10,107 nucleotides of DNA. Source: Elusimicrobiota bacterium. Its GTDB lineage: Bacteria > Elusimicrobiota > Elusimicrobia > UBA1565 > JACRDR01. Where the stretch lies: assembly GCA_016207585.1 (NCBI GenBank), contig JACQPI010000054.1:1-10107 (forward strand), written 5' to 3'. The position numbers and the translations under genes were made by a program. Positions 1 through 6,901 of the stretch are shown one piece after another. Positions within the stretch are counted from its first letter, which is position 1; every line of letters begins with the position of its first letter. The notes below the pieces were generated by a model. That model made no database searches. It was given only the letters and a program-made list of their open reading frames with translations, and was not told the DNA's origin.

Positions 1-531
1 ACGCAGAACCCCATCGAGCAGGAGGGGACCTACCCCCTCCCGGAGGCGCAGCTGGACCGCTTTTTCCTGCAGATAGCGATCGGCTATCCGAGCGCCGAGG
101 AGGAGCGGCGCATCGTCGTGGAAACGACCGGCGAAAACGAGGTCTCCCTGGAAAAGGTTCTCAACGCGCGCGACGTTTTGGATTTGCAGCGGGTGGTGCG
201 CCGGGTGCCCGTTCCCCCCTCGACGGTGGAGTTGGCGGTCCGTCTGGCTCGGGCCACGCGCCCCGAATCCTGCGATCCCTCCTCGGAGGCCGGGTCCGCG
301 GTCAAGAAGTGGATCTCTTGGGGCGCGGGACCGCGGGCGAGCCAATCGCTCATCGTGGGGGCCAAGGCCCGCGCCCTCCTGTCGGGACGATTCGCCGTTT
401 CCGACGAGGACGTTTTTCAGATAGCCAAGCCGATCCTGCGGCACCGCCTGGTGTTGAATTTCCAGGCGGAGGCGGACGGCATCCGTCCCGACGACATCAT
501 CGATCGACTCCTGCACGCCGTCCGCGAATGA
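1..531 (+). CDS. MoxR-family AAA+ ATPase, C-terminal part (5' end outside window)
   Basis: The reading frame is open from base 1 to a TGA at 529-531, giving the last 176 residues of a protein family that is usually about 310 to 340 residues long; the Walker A and B region is therefore cut off by the window edge. The fragment opens with TQNP (residues 1-4), the sensor 1 strand of MoxR ATPases, followed by the family block ending EAQLDRF (15-21), which carries the arginine finger. A sensor 2 segment SWGAGPRA lies at about 106-113 with Arg112, and the rest is the helical lid. MoxR proteins are AAA+ chaperone-like ATPases that usually act in the cytoplasm with vWA-domain partners to mature or insert cofactors or assemble envelope complexes. 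The three downstream genes encode such vWA-type partners, so this is the ATPase of that operon. The family call is firm; the client is unknown. Confidence 0.95.
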   Translation, partial: TQNPIEQEGTYPLPEAQLDRFFLQIAIGYPSAEEERRIVVETTGENEVSLEKVLNARDVLDLQRVVRRVPVPPSTVELAVRLARATRPESCDPSSEAGSAVKKWISWGAGPRASQSLIVGAKARALLSGRFAVSDEDVFQIAKPILRHRLVLNFQAEADGIRPDDIIDRLLHAVRE

Positions 532-543
532 CCGAGCACGGGG

Positions 544-560
544 ACCCATCGAAGATGGGT
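544..560 (+). other. Intercistronic stem-loop between moxR-like and DUF58 genes
   Basis: ACCCATC (544-550) and GATGGGT (554-560) form a perfect 7-bp stem with a GAA triloop. It lies 12 bases after the ATPase stop codon and is not followed by a T-run, so it is not a standard intrinsic terminator. It covers the GTG at 559, the longest possible start of the next gene, which argues against that start. A role in mRNA processing or in setting the ratio of ATPase to DUF58 protein is inference only. Confidence 0.45.
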
Positions 561-609
561 GTGCGAGGAAATGGTTGGAGCTCGGCAGAGCGGAAACCAT
601 GACCGCGCC

Positions 610-613
610 GGAG
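610..613 (+). promoter_or_regulatory. Ribosome binding site deciding the DUF58 start
   Basis: GGAG at 610-613 sits 8 bases before the ATG at 622. This is normal spacing and favours that ATG over the upstream in-frame GTG at 559 and ATG at 571. The GTG at 559 lies inside a stem-loop, and the GAGG before 571 is too close to it. Confidence 0.6.
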
Positions 614-621
614 ACGTCGGC

Positions 622-1503
622 ATGCGCTACCTAGACGGACTCCGCCTGGCGAGGCTGCGCGGGCTGCGTCTGGACCTGCGGCGATACCGCGCCGAGGGCT
701 ACCTCTCCGGCCGCCACCGCAGCTCCCAGCACGGGTTTTCCCAGGAGTTCTCCCAGCATCGGGAGTACGCGCCCGGCGACGAGCTCCGCACCCTGGATTG
801 GAAGGTCATCGCTCGCAAGGACCGCTTTTTCGTCAAGCAGTTCCAGGAGGACAAGAGCCTGGCGACGTATTTCCTCCTGGACGCGTCGGGTTCGATGGGA
901 TTTCGAAGCGGGGGGCGCGACTCCAAGTGGGACTATGCCTGCTCCCTGGCGATGGGGATGGCCTATCTGGTGCTGGAGCAAGGCGATGCGGCGGGATTGG
1001 TCGCCTATTCGGCGCGGCCCCGCGACATGCTGCCACCGCGCCGCTCCCTGGGTCACCTGGAAAGGATGGACCGTTTGCTGGGGGGCACCGTCCCCGACGG
1101 GGCGGCCGATTTGGACGCGGTGTTGAGGCGGGTGCTCGGCGACATCCATCGCCGCTCGCTCATCATCGTCTTGTCCGACCTTTTGGGAGATCCGGCCGTG
1201 CTGCTCAAGTCCCTGCGCGCCCTGCGCGCGCGCCGGCATGAGCTGCTCGTGGCGCAGGTGCTCGATCCCGCGGAACGCGACCTTCCCTACGGCGGGATGC
1301 TCCTCTTCGAGGGAATGGAAGGGCCTGAAAGCCTGCGCTGCGACGTGGAGTCGTTGCGCCGCGCGTACCGCGAGGAGTTCGACCGCGAGCAGCTGTGGCG
1401 GGAGTCCCATTTTCGAAAGGCCTCGATCGGCCACATGACCGCCTATACGGACGGCGCCTGGAACCTGTCCCTGGCGCGGTTTCTCCAAATAGCGAACGGC
1501 TAA
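622..1503 (+). CDS. DUF58 domain protein with vWA fold (MoxR partner)
   Basis: This 293-residue protein has no signal peptide or membrane helix, so it should be cytoplasmic. Its N-terminal half carries the DUF58 signature: an aromatic/basic lead-in, then PGDELRTLDWKVIAR at about 51-65. The vWA-like domain follows, with the metal-site (MIDAS) motif DASGSMG at 87-93 intact (Asp87, Ser89, Ser91) and a later VLSDLLGD strand in the second metal-loop position. DUF58 genes are almost always found next to MoxR ATPases and are thought to act as adaptors or substrate handlers for them. The open frame could extend 63 bases upstream to a GTG at 559, but those 21 residues do not resemble the family and ATG 622 has a good ribosome binding site. 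The stop is 2 bases before the next start, indicating one transcript. The family assignment is firm; the specific role is unknown. Confidence 0.95.
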   Translation: MRYLDGLRLARLRGLRLDLRRYRAEGYLSGRHRSSQHGFSQEFSQHREYAPGDELRTLDWKVIARKDRFFVKQFQEDKSLATYFLLDASGSMGFRSGGRDSKWDYACSLAMGMAYLVLEQGDAAGLVAYSARPRDMLPPRRSLGHLERMDRLLGGTVPDGAADLDAVLRRVLGDIHRRSLIIVLSDLLGDPAVLLKSLRALRARRHELLVAQVLDPAERDLPYGGMLLFEGMEGPESLRCDVESLRRAYREEFDREQLWRESHFRKASIGHMTAYTDGAWNLSLARFLQIANG

Positions 1504-1505
1504 CC

Positions 1506-4358
1506 ATGTGGTTTCTGCACTCCTCCCTCTTGTGGGCCCTGCCCGCGGCGCTCGCGCCCGTGCTCATCCATTTCATTTCCTTGAGGAAGGCGCGGCGGGT
1601 CCCCTTCAGCGATCTCAGGCTGCTGCGCGCCGCGTACGCCAGAAGCCTCCCCACGTCGCGGCTGCGCCGGTGGCTGCTTTTGGCCGCCCGATGCGCGATT
1701 CTCGCCGGCCTGATCTTGGCATTCGCCAGGCCGGTGCTCCGGTCGGATTCAAGCGGGGTCTTGGCGGCGGCCCCCGGGGAGGAGTCGACCCGCCTCGTCG
1801 TCCTGGCGGACGTGTCCTATTCCATGGGATATCGCCCTCACGGCAGGACGCGCTTGGAGCTGGCGGTCGGCGCCGCGCAAAAAATACTGCGAGGGCTCAA
1901 GCCCCACGATCGCGTCGCGGCGCTGAGCTTTTCGGATCGCATCGAAAAGGCGGGTCCCGCGGGGCGCATCGAATGGTCTTCCGACGCGGCCGAGGCGGGG
2001 GCGTTCTTGGAGGAGCTTCGGCCGGGTTTTCGCACCACCGATTTTATCGCGGCGCTGCAGCCGGCCTACGCGTTCTTGCGCGACTCCGGCCCCGGGCGCA
2101 AGGCCGTCCTGCTCCTTTCGGACGGCGCGGCGCACGGTTGGCGCCGGGAGGGAGCCCAGGAGATCCGGACCGCCGTGTCGGCCTACGATCCCTCGGTGAT
2201 GCTCTTCGGCCTTCGGTGGGACGGCCCCGCCGGCAATGCGGCGCTCACCTCGGCGGAACTCCTCTTCGGACCCTCGGGGGCTCCCGGGGTTTCCCAGGAC
2301 CGCCCCGAGCTTCAGGTACGCGCTTGGCTTGCTCCCGGCGATGGTGCGGGAGGCTTGGAGCGGGAGCTGGAGGTGCGGCTCGGGGAGGAGCGCGTCGATC
2401 TCAAGCGCCTGCGGCTGACGCCGGGTCGGGAAACCGAGACCGCGGTGCGTCTTTCGGGAGAGAGGGCGTGGGCATGGGGTTTGGCGGGCCTTCAGAAAGA
2501 CGCATTGGCCGCGGACGACGTTTTCTATTACTCCTTCTGGCTGGAGCCGAGGCCGAGGATATTGATGGTGCAGGGCGGCCCGCGCTCTTTCGAGACGGGG
2601 CGGGGAGGATATTTCCTTAAGAAGCTCTTCGCGGACGTTCGCGGAGGTTTGTTGCCGTACCGGGCGGAAATGATGGACGTGGTCCAGGCCCGCCGCGCAA
2701 GGTTGTCGGAATATGCCGCTGTGGTATTGTTCGATTTTCGGGAGTTCGACCGGGAATTCGTCTCGTCCTTGGATGAGTATCTGCGTTCGGGAGGCGGGTT
2801 GTGGATCATTCCCGGCAAGACCCAGGACCCCTCCGCTTGGCGCGGCCTCGATGGGACGCTTCCCGCGCGCGTGGGGATGCTCGACGGCGTTTCTTCGGCC
2901 TCCGGCCTCCGGCCGGAACGGCCGCTTTCAGAAAGCGGATCGCAACGACGGCTCTCCTGGACGGAACTCGATCTCCAAAACGTCTCGTTTCGAAGGCGCT
3001 ACGTCCTTGACCCGCATTCGGACGCGCAGGTTTGGTTCCGGGACGGGGCCGGGCGGCCCATGCTCCTGCAAGGGCGTCGGGGCGCCGGGAGGGTTCTCTT
3101 GAGCGCGGCCGCCCTGGATCTCGACTGGGGCAACCTGGCGCTCAAACCGGCCTTCGCTCCCATAGCGGATGCCGCCTTGGGCTATTTGACGGGATTTCAG
3201 GCGCGCCGCGAGCCCCGCATGGCGACCCTGGGAGCGCCGCTTGTTCGGAGGTGGAGCGAGCAGGAGCCGCTTCCCGCTTCGGCCGTATTGAGGGATCCGA
3301 GCGGCAAGCGCGTGCCGCTTCAGGTCATGGGCCGCAAGGTGGAGTATGAGACCGACACGCCGGGAATCCATCGCCTGGAGCTTGCGGGGTCGGCGGAACC
3401 TGAGTTCACGGCGGTCAACTTGGATCATTCCAGCCGGGAGTCGGACCTTCGGCCCACGGGCCGCCCTCCGTGGAACGGGCTGCGGGTCGACGCGAGCGAT
3501 GAGGATTTCATGCGCGCATTGTACGGACGGGAACTGCGCGATCCCCTCTTGGCGGGGGTCCTCCTCTTGCTGGCGTTGGAGGTTTTTCTGGCCAACGCCT
3601 CGGGGGCGCTGCGACGCGCCGGCATCCTCGGTCTGTGCGGGTTTCTGTGGTTTTGCCGCCCCGTGGAGGCGCAGGAAGGCGATAAGTTCGTTTGGAGCCA
3701 GCTCCGGTACGATGGGAACTGGGATCCCTACCCCTCGGCGCCGGCCGAAATTCTCGGTTATGTCTCCCAGGTGACGAGCGTGCTCCCTTCGCCGCAGCGG
3801 CGAAGCCTGACCCTGGCCGATCCCCTCCTGTTCTCCTCCCCCTTCCTGGTGATGGCGGGCACGCAGGCTCTGGATACGCTGGGCGACGACGAGCTGACGC
3901 GTCTGCGGGCCTACCTGACCTCGGGAGGCTTCCTATGGATCGAGGATGTCTCGGGCCTGAAGACCGGCGCGTTCGACCGCTGGGTGCGTCGAACGCTCCA
4001 TTTGGTTTTTCCGGACTCCGACCTGCGCCCCCTGGCGGCGGGCCACGTCGTCCATAAGACTTTTTTCCTCATGCGGGACTTGGGGGGGCGGGTCGCCGTT
4101 TCAAAATCGCTGGAAGGCGTGGACTGGGGAGGGCGGACCGTCGTCTTGTATTCCCGCAACGACGTGCTGGGAGCCTGGGCGAAGGACGCGCTGGGAAAGC
4201 CTCTTTTTGACTGCGTCCCGGGAGGGGAGGCCCAGCGCGCCGACGCCAAAAAACTGGCGTTGAACATCGTGATGTACGCCCTGACGAGCAATTACAAGTC
4301 GGATGCCGTGCATCAGCCCTTCCTGTTGGAAAAGATGCGCTCGGGGACGGCGCCGTGA
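1506..4358 (+). CDS. BatA-type membrane protein: BatA_N, vWA, amidotransferase-like and DUF4159 domains
   Basis: The protein has 950 residues. The start is the ATG two bases after the DUF58 stop; its first residues (MWFLHSSLLWALPAALAPVL) are typical of the BatA/aerotolerance N-terminal domain. Membrane helices at about 6-24 and 56-75 flank a basic loop, which by the positive-inside rule puts the vWA domain outside the cytoplasm. The vWA domain has an intact metal site DVSYSMG at 102-108, Thr177/178 and SDG with Asp206. Residues of about 350-560 form a Rossmann-like, amidotransferase-like domain without a catalytic cysteine in the elbow strand. A helix at about 681-696 is followed by RR and a second hydrophobic stretch (705-717) ending VEA-Q at 720-723, which looks like an internal signal peptide. 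Residues 723-950 match DUF4159. No clear Shine-Dalgarno is seen, so translation is probably coupled to the upstream gene. Long BatA_N-DUF4159 proteins are, as I recall, known in Alphaproteobacteria. Function is unproven. Confidence 0.9.
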   Translation: MWFLHSSLLWALPAALAPVLIHFISLRKARRVPFSDLRLLRAAYARSLPTSRLRRWLLLAARCAILAGLILAFARPVLRSDSSGVLAAAPGEESTRLVVLADVSYSMGYRPHGRTRLELAVGAAQKILRGLKPHDRVAALSFSDRIEKAGPAGRIEWSSDAAEAGAFLEELRPGFRTTDFIAALQPAYAFLRDSGPGRKAVLLLSDGAAHGWRREGAQEIRTAVSAYDPSVMLFGLRWDGPAGNAALTSAELLFGPSGAPGVSQDRPELQVRAWLAPGDGAGGLERELEVRLGEERVDLKRLRLTPGRETETAVRLSGERAWAWGLAGLQKDALAADDVFYYSFWLEPRPRILMVQGGPRSFETGRGGYFLKKLFADVRGGLLPYRAEMMDVVQARRARLSEYAAVVLFDFREFDREFVSSLDEYLRSGGGLWIIPGKTQDPSAWRGLDGTLPARVGMLDGVSSASGLRPERPLSESGSQRRLSWTELDLQNVSFRRRYVLDPHSDAQVWFRDGAGRPMLLQGRRGAGRVLLSAAALDLDWGNLALKPAFAPIADAALGYLTGFQARREPRMATLGAPLVRRWSEQEPLPASAVLRDPSGKRVPLQVMGRKVEYETDTPGIHRLELAGSAEPEFTAVNLDHSSRESDLRPTGRPPWNGLRVDASDEDFMRALYGRELRDPLLAGVLLLLALEVFLANASGALRRAGILGLCGFLWFCRPVEAQEGDKFVWSQLRYDGNWDPYPSAPAEILGYVSQVTSVLPSPQRRSLTLADPLLFSSPFLVMAGTQALDTLGDDELTRLRAYLTSGGFLWIEDVSGLKTGAFDRWVRRTLHLVFPDSDLRPLAAGHVVHKTFFLMRDLGGRVAVSKSLEGVDWGGRTVVLYSRNDVLGAWAKDALGKPLFDCVPGGEAQRADAKKLALNIVMYALTSNYKSDAVHQPFLLEKMRSGTAP

Positions 4359-6553
4359 ACTATCAATTTCAGTGGGAGCGCGGCGCGGGGCTCTTCGCCT
4401 TGTTTATTTTGGCGATTCTCGTGGGGGCGTGGAGCCGCTACTGCCTGCGCGGCAAGCCCCCCTGGCTTTGGTGGCTGCGCTGCCTGGTGCTGGGCCTGGC
4501 CGGGTTGGCGGCCCTCAAGCTCTCCCTGGAGAAATTGGGAGAGAGCAGGGTCAAGCCTCGGCTGACGGTCATCCTGGATACGGGCCTCACCATGGGAGCG
4601 CTCGATGGGACGCGCCGGAGCCGGCTCCAGCGAAGCGCGCAATGGCTGCGGGCTCATCGTGCCGAGCTGGAACGCCGTGTCGAGCCCGTCTTTTTCGCCG
4701 GATCCCAGAGGTTTCGCCGGGTTTCCTGGGAGGATTTGGCCTCTCTCTCCCCCGAGCCCATGGGATTCGACGCCTCGCAGGCCTTGCGCGCCGCCGGTGA
4801 CTCGGCGAGAGTCTGGCTCTTCTCGGACGGGCACGGCGAATTCGGAGATCCGACCGAAGAGGGCATCCCCGGACGCAGGGCGCCGGTCGATGCCGTCGGG
4901 GTCGGTTCCGCGCGGGGCGTGCGCGCCTTGGCCATCGACGAGGTCCGGGTCCCCGATTTCGTGTTCCTGCATTCGGACTTTTCCGTCGCGGCGTCCGTCG
5001 AGACGGCCGATTGCGCGGGATGTTCCGTCCGCGTGAGGCTGATGCAGGGGTCCCAGGCCGTCGCGCAGACTCTGCTGAAGGTCCACGGCGACTACGAGGT
5101 CGTGCGCGCCAGCTTTACGGTCCGCGCCCGCGAGCTGGGACGGCAGCGCTACCGATTGGAAGCGTCCCCGGCCGATTCGCAGAGAGAGAAGCAGGAGCCT
5201 TCGGCCGGACGCGCTCGCGAGTTCGCCGTCGAGGTCATCCGCCGGAAACACCGCATCATGTATTTGGCCGGGCGCCCCAGCTTCGAGTACGCCCAACTGC
5301 GGGATCATCTCAAGGGAAATCCCAATTTCGAGCTCGTTTCCTTCGTCATTCTCCGCAATCCCGAGAATATCAGCCCGGTTCCGGACCGGGAATTGTCCCT
5401 GATCCCTTTCCCGGCGCAGGACATCTTCCTGCAGAGCCTCTTCGAGTTCGACGTGTTCATCCTGCATAATTTCGCCTATCGGCGGTTCAATCTCCCGGTC
5501 GCCTATCTTGAGAATCTCAAGAAGTTCGTCGCGCGCGGAGGCGCCTTGCTCGTGATCGGCGGCTCCAATGCCTTCTCCCAGGGCGGCTACCGGGCGACTC
5601 CCTTGGAGGAGGTGCTGCCGGTCGAGCTGTTGAACGCCGATAACGACTACTCCGCCGGCCTGTTCGTTCCGCGGGTAGCCTCCGCCGAGCATCCCCTCCT
5701 CAGGCTGGCGGACTCGGTCGAGCAGGCGAGGAGCCTTTGGGAGGAACTGCCGCCCTTGGACGGGTTCAGCCGCTTCGGCGGGGTGCGCGCGGGCGCGACC
5801 GTGTTGTTGGAGCATCCCTCGGAGAAGATGCCCGGCGGGGGCGCCGTCCCCATCCTTGCGACGCGCGAGTACGGCAAGGGGAATGTGATGGTGCTGGGAA
5901 CCGAATCGACCTGGCGCTGGAAATTGGGCGAAGGGTCGCGGTGGAAAACCGCTTCTTTCTACGCGCGCTTCTGGGAGCGCGCCGTTCAGTATCTGAGCGG
6001 AACCTTGGATTTGAAGAAGGTGCGCTTCAGCCCCTTGGCCGAGAGGCTGCCTCCCGTGGAGCCGGCGACCGTGCAGCTCCGGCTCTTCGACGAGGGGTTC
6101 GGCCCTTTGGCCGGAGCCCGTTCGGAGCTCAGCGTCTTGTGGACGGCGCCCGACGGGCGGGCCCAAGCCATCGAGCCCCGGGAGACGGAGCCTGGGCTCT
6201 TCGAGGTCACGCTGACGGGCCTGGCTCCGGGGCCGCATCGCCTCAAGGCCGCGGCCCGGTACCGGGGGCGGGCATGGGGCGAAGACCAGATTCGCTTTAT
6301 TTGGGAAGGCCGCCCACCGGAGACTCCCCTGCGCCGCCGACAGCTGCAGGACGTCGCGCGCAGAACCGGCGGCCGATACTCCGATTTGGATCGCCTCCCT
6401 CTTTCGATCTGGTTGGAGGATGGCTCGGGCGTTTCCGTCCAGAAGGATGTCTTGCGGCGATGGCATCTGTGGGACTCGAGCCTCTGGCTGTGGGCTATCG
6501 GTGGCCTGTTATTGGCCGAGTGGATCGCGCGCCGCTGGAAGGGATATGCCTAA
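4355..6553 (+). CDS. Membrane protein with degenerate vWA and amidotransferase-like (GATase1-like) domains
   Basis: The protein has 732 residues. It starts at a GTG that overlaps the previous stop (GTGA, 4355-4358), with GGGGA at 4343-4347 as a modest ribosome binding site. Two membrane helices (about 11-30 and 36-56) precede a vWA-like domain whose metal site reads DTGLT (75-79) instead of DxSxS, followed by FSDG at 156-159. Residues of about 300-545 resemble the putative GATase1-like family found in MoxR operons: an RIMYLAG strand, FDVFILHNF, then GGALLVIGGSNAFSQGGY at 395-412. No nucleophilic cysteine sits at the elbow, so amidotransferase activity is unlikely. A beta-rich, Ig-like region spans about 570-650, and a final helix at about 706-724 anchors the C-terminus, leaving a short basic tail. 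The bulk should be periplasmic or extracellular. It is probably a structural or scaffold partner of the upstream vWA proteins. Family and operon membership are confident; function is unknown. Confidence 0.88.
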   Translation: MNYQFQWERGAGLFALFILAILVGAWSRYCLRGKPPWLWWLRCLVLGLAGLAALKLSLEKLGESRVKPRLTVILDTGLTMGALDGTRRSRLQRSAQWLRAHRAELERRVEPVFFAGSQRFRRVSWEDLASLSPEPMGFDASQALRAAGDSARVWLFSDGHGEFGDPTEEGIPGRRAPVDAVGVGSARGVRALAIDEVRVPDFVFLHSDFSVAASVETADCAGCSVRVRLMQGSQAVAQTLLKVHGDYEVVRASFTVRARELGRQRYRLEASPADSQREKQEPSAGRAREFAVEVIRRKHRIMYLAGRPSFEYAQLRDHLKGNPNFELVSFVILRNPENISPVPDRELSLIPFPAQDIFLQSLFEFDVFILHNFAYRRFNLPVAYLENLKKFVARGGALLVIGGSNAFSQGGYRATPLEEVLPVELLNADNDYSAGLFVPRVASAEHPLLRLADSVEQARSLWEELPPLDGFSRFGGVRAGATVLLEHPSEKMPGGGAVPILATREYGKGNVMVLGTESTWRWKLGEGSRWKTASFYARFWERAVQYLSGTLDLKKVRFSPLAERLPPVEPATVQLRLFDEGFGPLAGARSELSVLWTAPDGRAQAIEPRETEPGLFEVTLTGLAPGPHRLKAAARYRGRAWGEDQIRFIWEGRPPETPLRRRQLQDVARRTGGRYSDLDRLPLSIWLEDGSGVSVQKDVLRRWHLWDSSLWLWAIGGLLLAEWIARRWKGYA

Positions 6554-6671
6554 CTCGACTCCACCCGGTTTTTTAGGCGGGGCCTGCCGCCGGTGGCCCC
6601 ATCGGCCTCTGCTCCTAACGAGCCAACCCGAAAAAACATCTACTCGCACCCGGCCGATCCTACCCCCGGCG

Positions 6672-6706
6672 TCACCCGCCGTTTCCTCGGGTGAAGTCGA
6701 GTTTTT
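6672..6706 (+). terminator. Possible weak intrinsic terminator after the MoxR operon
   Basis: TCACCCG (6672-6678) pairs perfectly with CGGGTGA (6688-6694) across a 9-nt loop, giving a 7-bp GC-rich stem. A run of five T follows at 6702-6706, but 7 bases after the stem rather than directly adjacent, which weakens the call. The position, about 120 nt after the last operon stop, is suitable. Confidence 0.35.
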
Positions 6707-6736
6707 ACAGTTTTCTATGAAATGCCAAAATGGCAT
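6704..6736 (+). promoter_or_regulatory. Possible promoter overlapped by a 15-bp palindrome
   Basis: TTTACA (6704-6709) matches the sigma-70 -35 consensus at 5 of 6 positions. CAAAAT (6726-6731), after a 16-nt spacer, matches the -10 at 4 of 6 but lacks the conserved first T. The palindrome ATGCCA-AAA-TGGCAT (6722-6736) overlies this -10 and would be in the right place for an operator. The promoter match is poor, and the lineage may use other consensus sequences. It would drive the DUF2723 gene at 6902 with a leader of roughly 160 nt. Confidence 0.25.
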
Positions 6737-6796
6737 CTCATACGGAGTAATTTCCTCCGTTCTCTGCGGGCGCAGTCGACGCCTTACACAGATAAA

Positions 6797-6900
6797 CGGC
6801 GGGTGGCGGCGGTGGGTCGGATCGGGCCGAAGAGCAACCGGCGCGAAGGCGCCGGGGCGGCCGCAGGCCCGATGGGCCCCGCCGCCGACAGGACCCGCCG
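6797..6900 (+). promoter_or_regulatory. Candidate structured 5' leader RNA of the DUF2723 gene
   Basis: CGGCGGGT (6797-6804) is perfectly complementary to ACCCGCCG (6893-6900). The directly adjoining GGCGGCGG (6805-6812) is perfectly complementary to CCGCCGCC (6879-6886). The two 8-bp helices stack on the 5' side and leave a 6-nt bulge (6887-6892) on the 3' side. They enclose three hairpins: TCGG/CCGA (6817-6820 with 6827-6830), CCGGCGC-GAAG-GCGCCGG (6838-6855) and GGCCC-GAT-GGGCC (6866-6878). The fold ends one base before the ATG at 6902, and the probable ribosome binding site AGGA (6890-6893) lies in the bulge and first base of the outer helix. This would suit a cis-acting translation control element. 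I do not recognise a known riboswitch class. High GC makes chance pairing easier, so this remains a candidate. Confidence 0.35.
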
Positions 6901-6901
6901 A

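Larger units (their letters stand above)
6554..6901 (+). other. 348-nt intergenic region with no supported gene
   Basis: This gap separates the MoxR operon from the DUF2723 gene. An in-frame extension of the downstream gene is open back to an ATG at 6722. The 60 extra residues are rich in Arg, Gly, Ala and Pro and do not resemble the family, and that ATG lies inside a palindrome, so I treat the stretch as non-coding. Visible structure comprises a possible terminator hairpin (6672-6694), the palindrome ATGCCA-AAA-TGGCAT (6722-6736), ACGGAG/CTCCGT (6742-6747 with 6755-6760), CTGCG-GG-CGCAG (6764-6775), and the leader fold at 6797-6900 described separately. GGGGCC (6579-6584) and GGCCCC (6595-6600) also pair but have no T-run after them. 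Confidence 0.6.

Noticed and set aside
631..1488. Minus-strand open frame of 285 codons
   Set aside because: It is a shadow of the DUF58 gene, which has clear family motifs on the plus strand.
1508..2620. Plus-strand open frame of 370 codons overlapping the BatA-type gene
   Set aside because: It starts at a GTG inside the first codons of the BatA-type gene, has Arg/Gly/Ala-rich low-complexity content and matches no family.
2905..2923. Repeated GGCCTCC units and a GGCC palindrome in the BatA-type gene
   Set aside because: It is in frame within coding sequence, only a few units long, and explained by Ser/Gly/Leu/Arg codons at high GC.
4313..6466. Minus-strand open frame of 717 codons
   Set aside because: It lies entirely opposite the well-supported membrane protein gene. 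It is rich in Gln, Arg, Pro and Gly with no recognisable domain, as expected for a shadow frame in high-GC coding DNA.
6786..6850. Possible c-di-GMP (GEMM) riboswitch because of an ACACAGATAAAC stretch near a structured leader
   Set aside because: The conserved core, including the GAAA-capped helix and the GGGACGCAAAGC-type segment, is not present.
6722..6901. 60-residue N-terminal extension of the DUF2723 protein from ATG 6722
   Set aside because: The extension is Arg/Gly/Ala/Pro-rich and absent from the family. Its ATG lies in a palindrome, and ATG 6902 has a spaced AGGA and begins directly before the first membrane helix.
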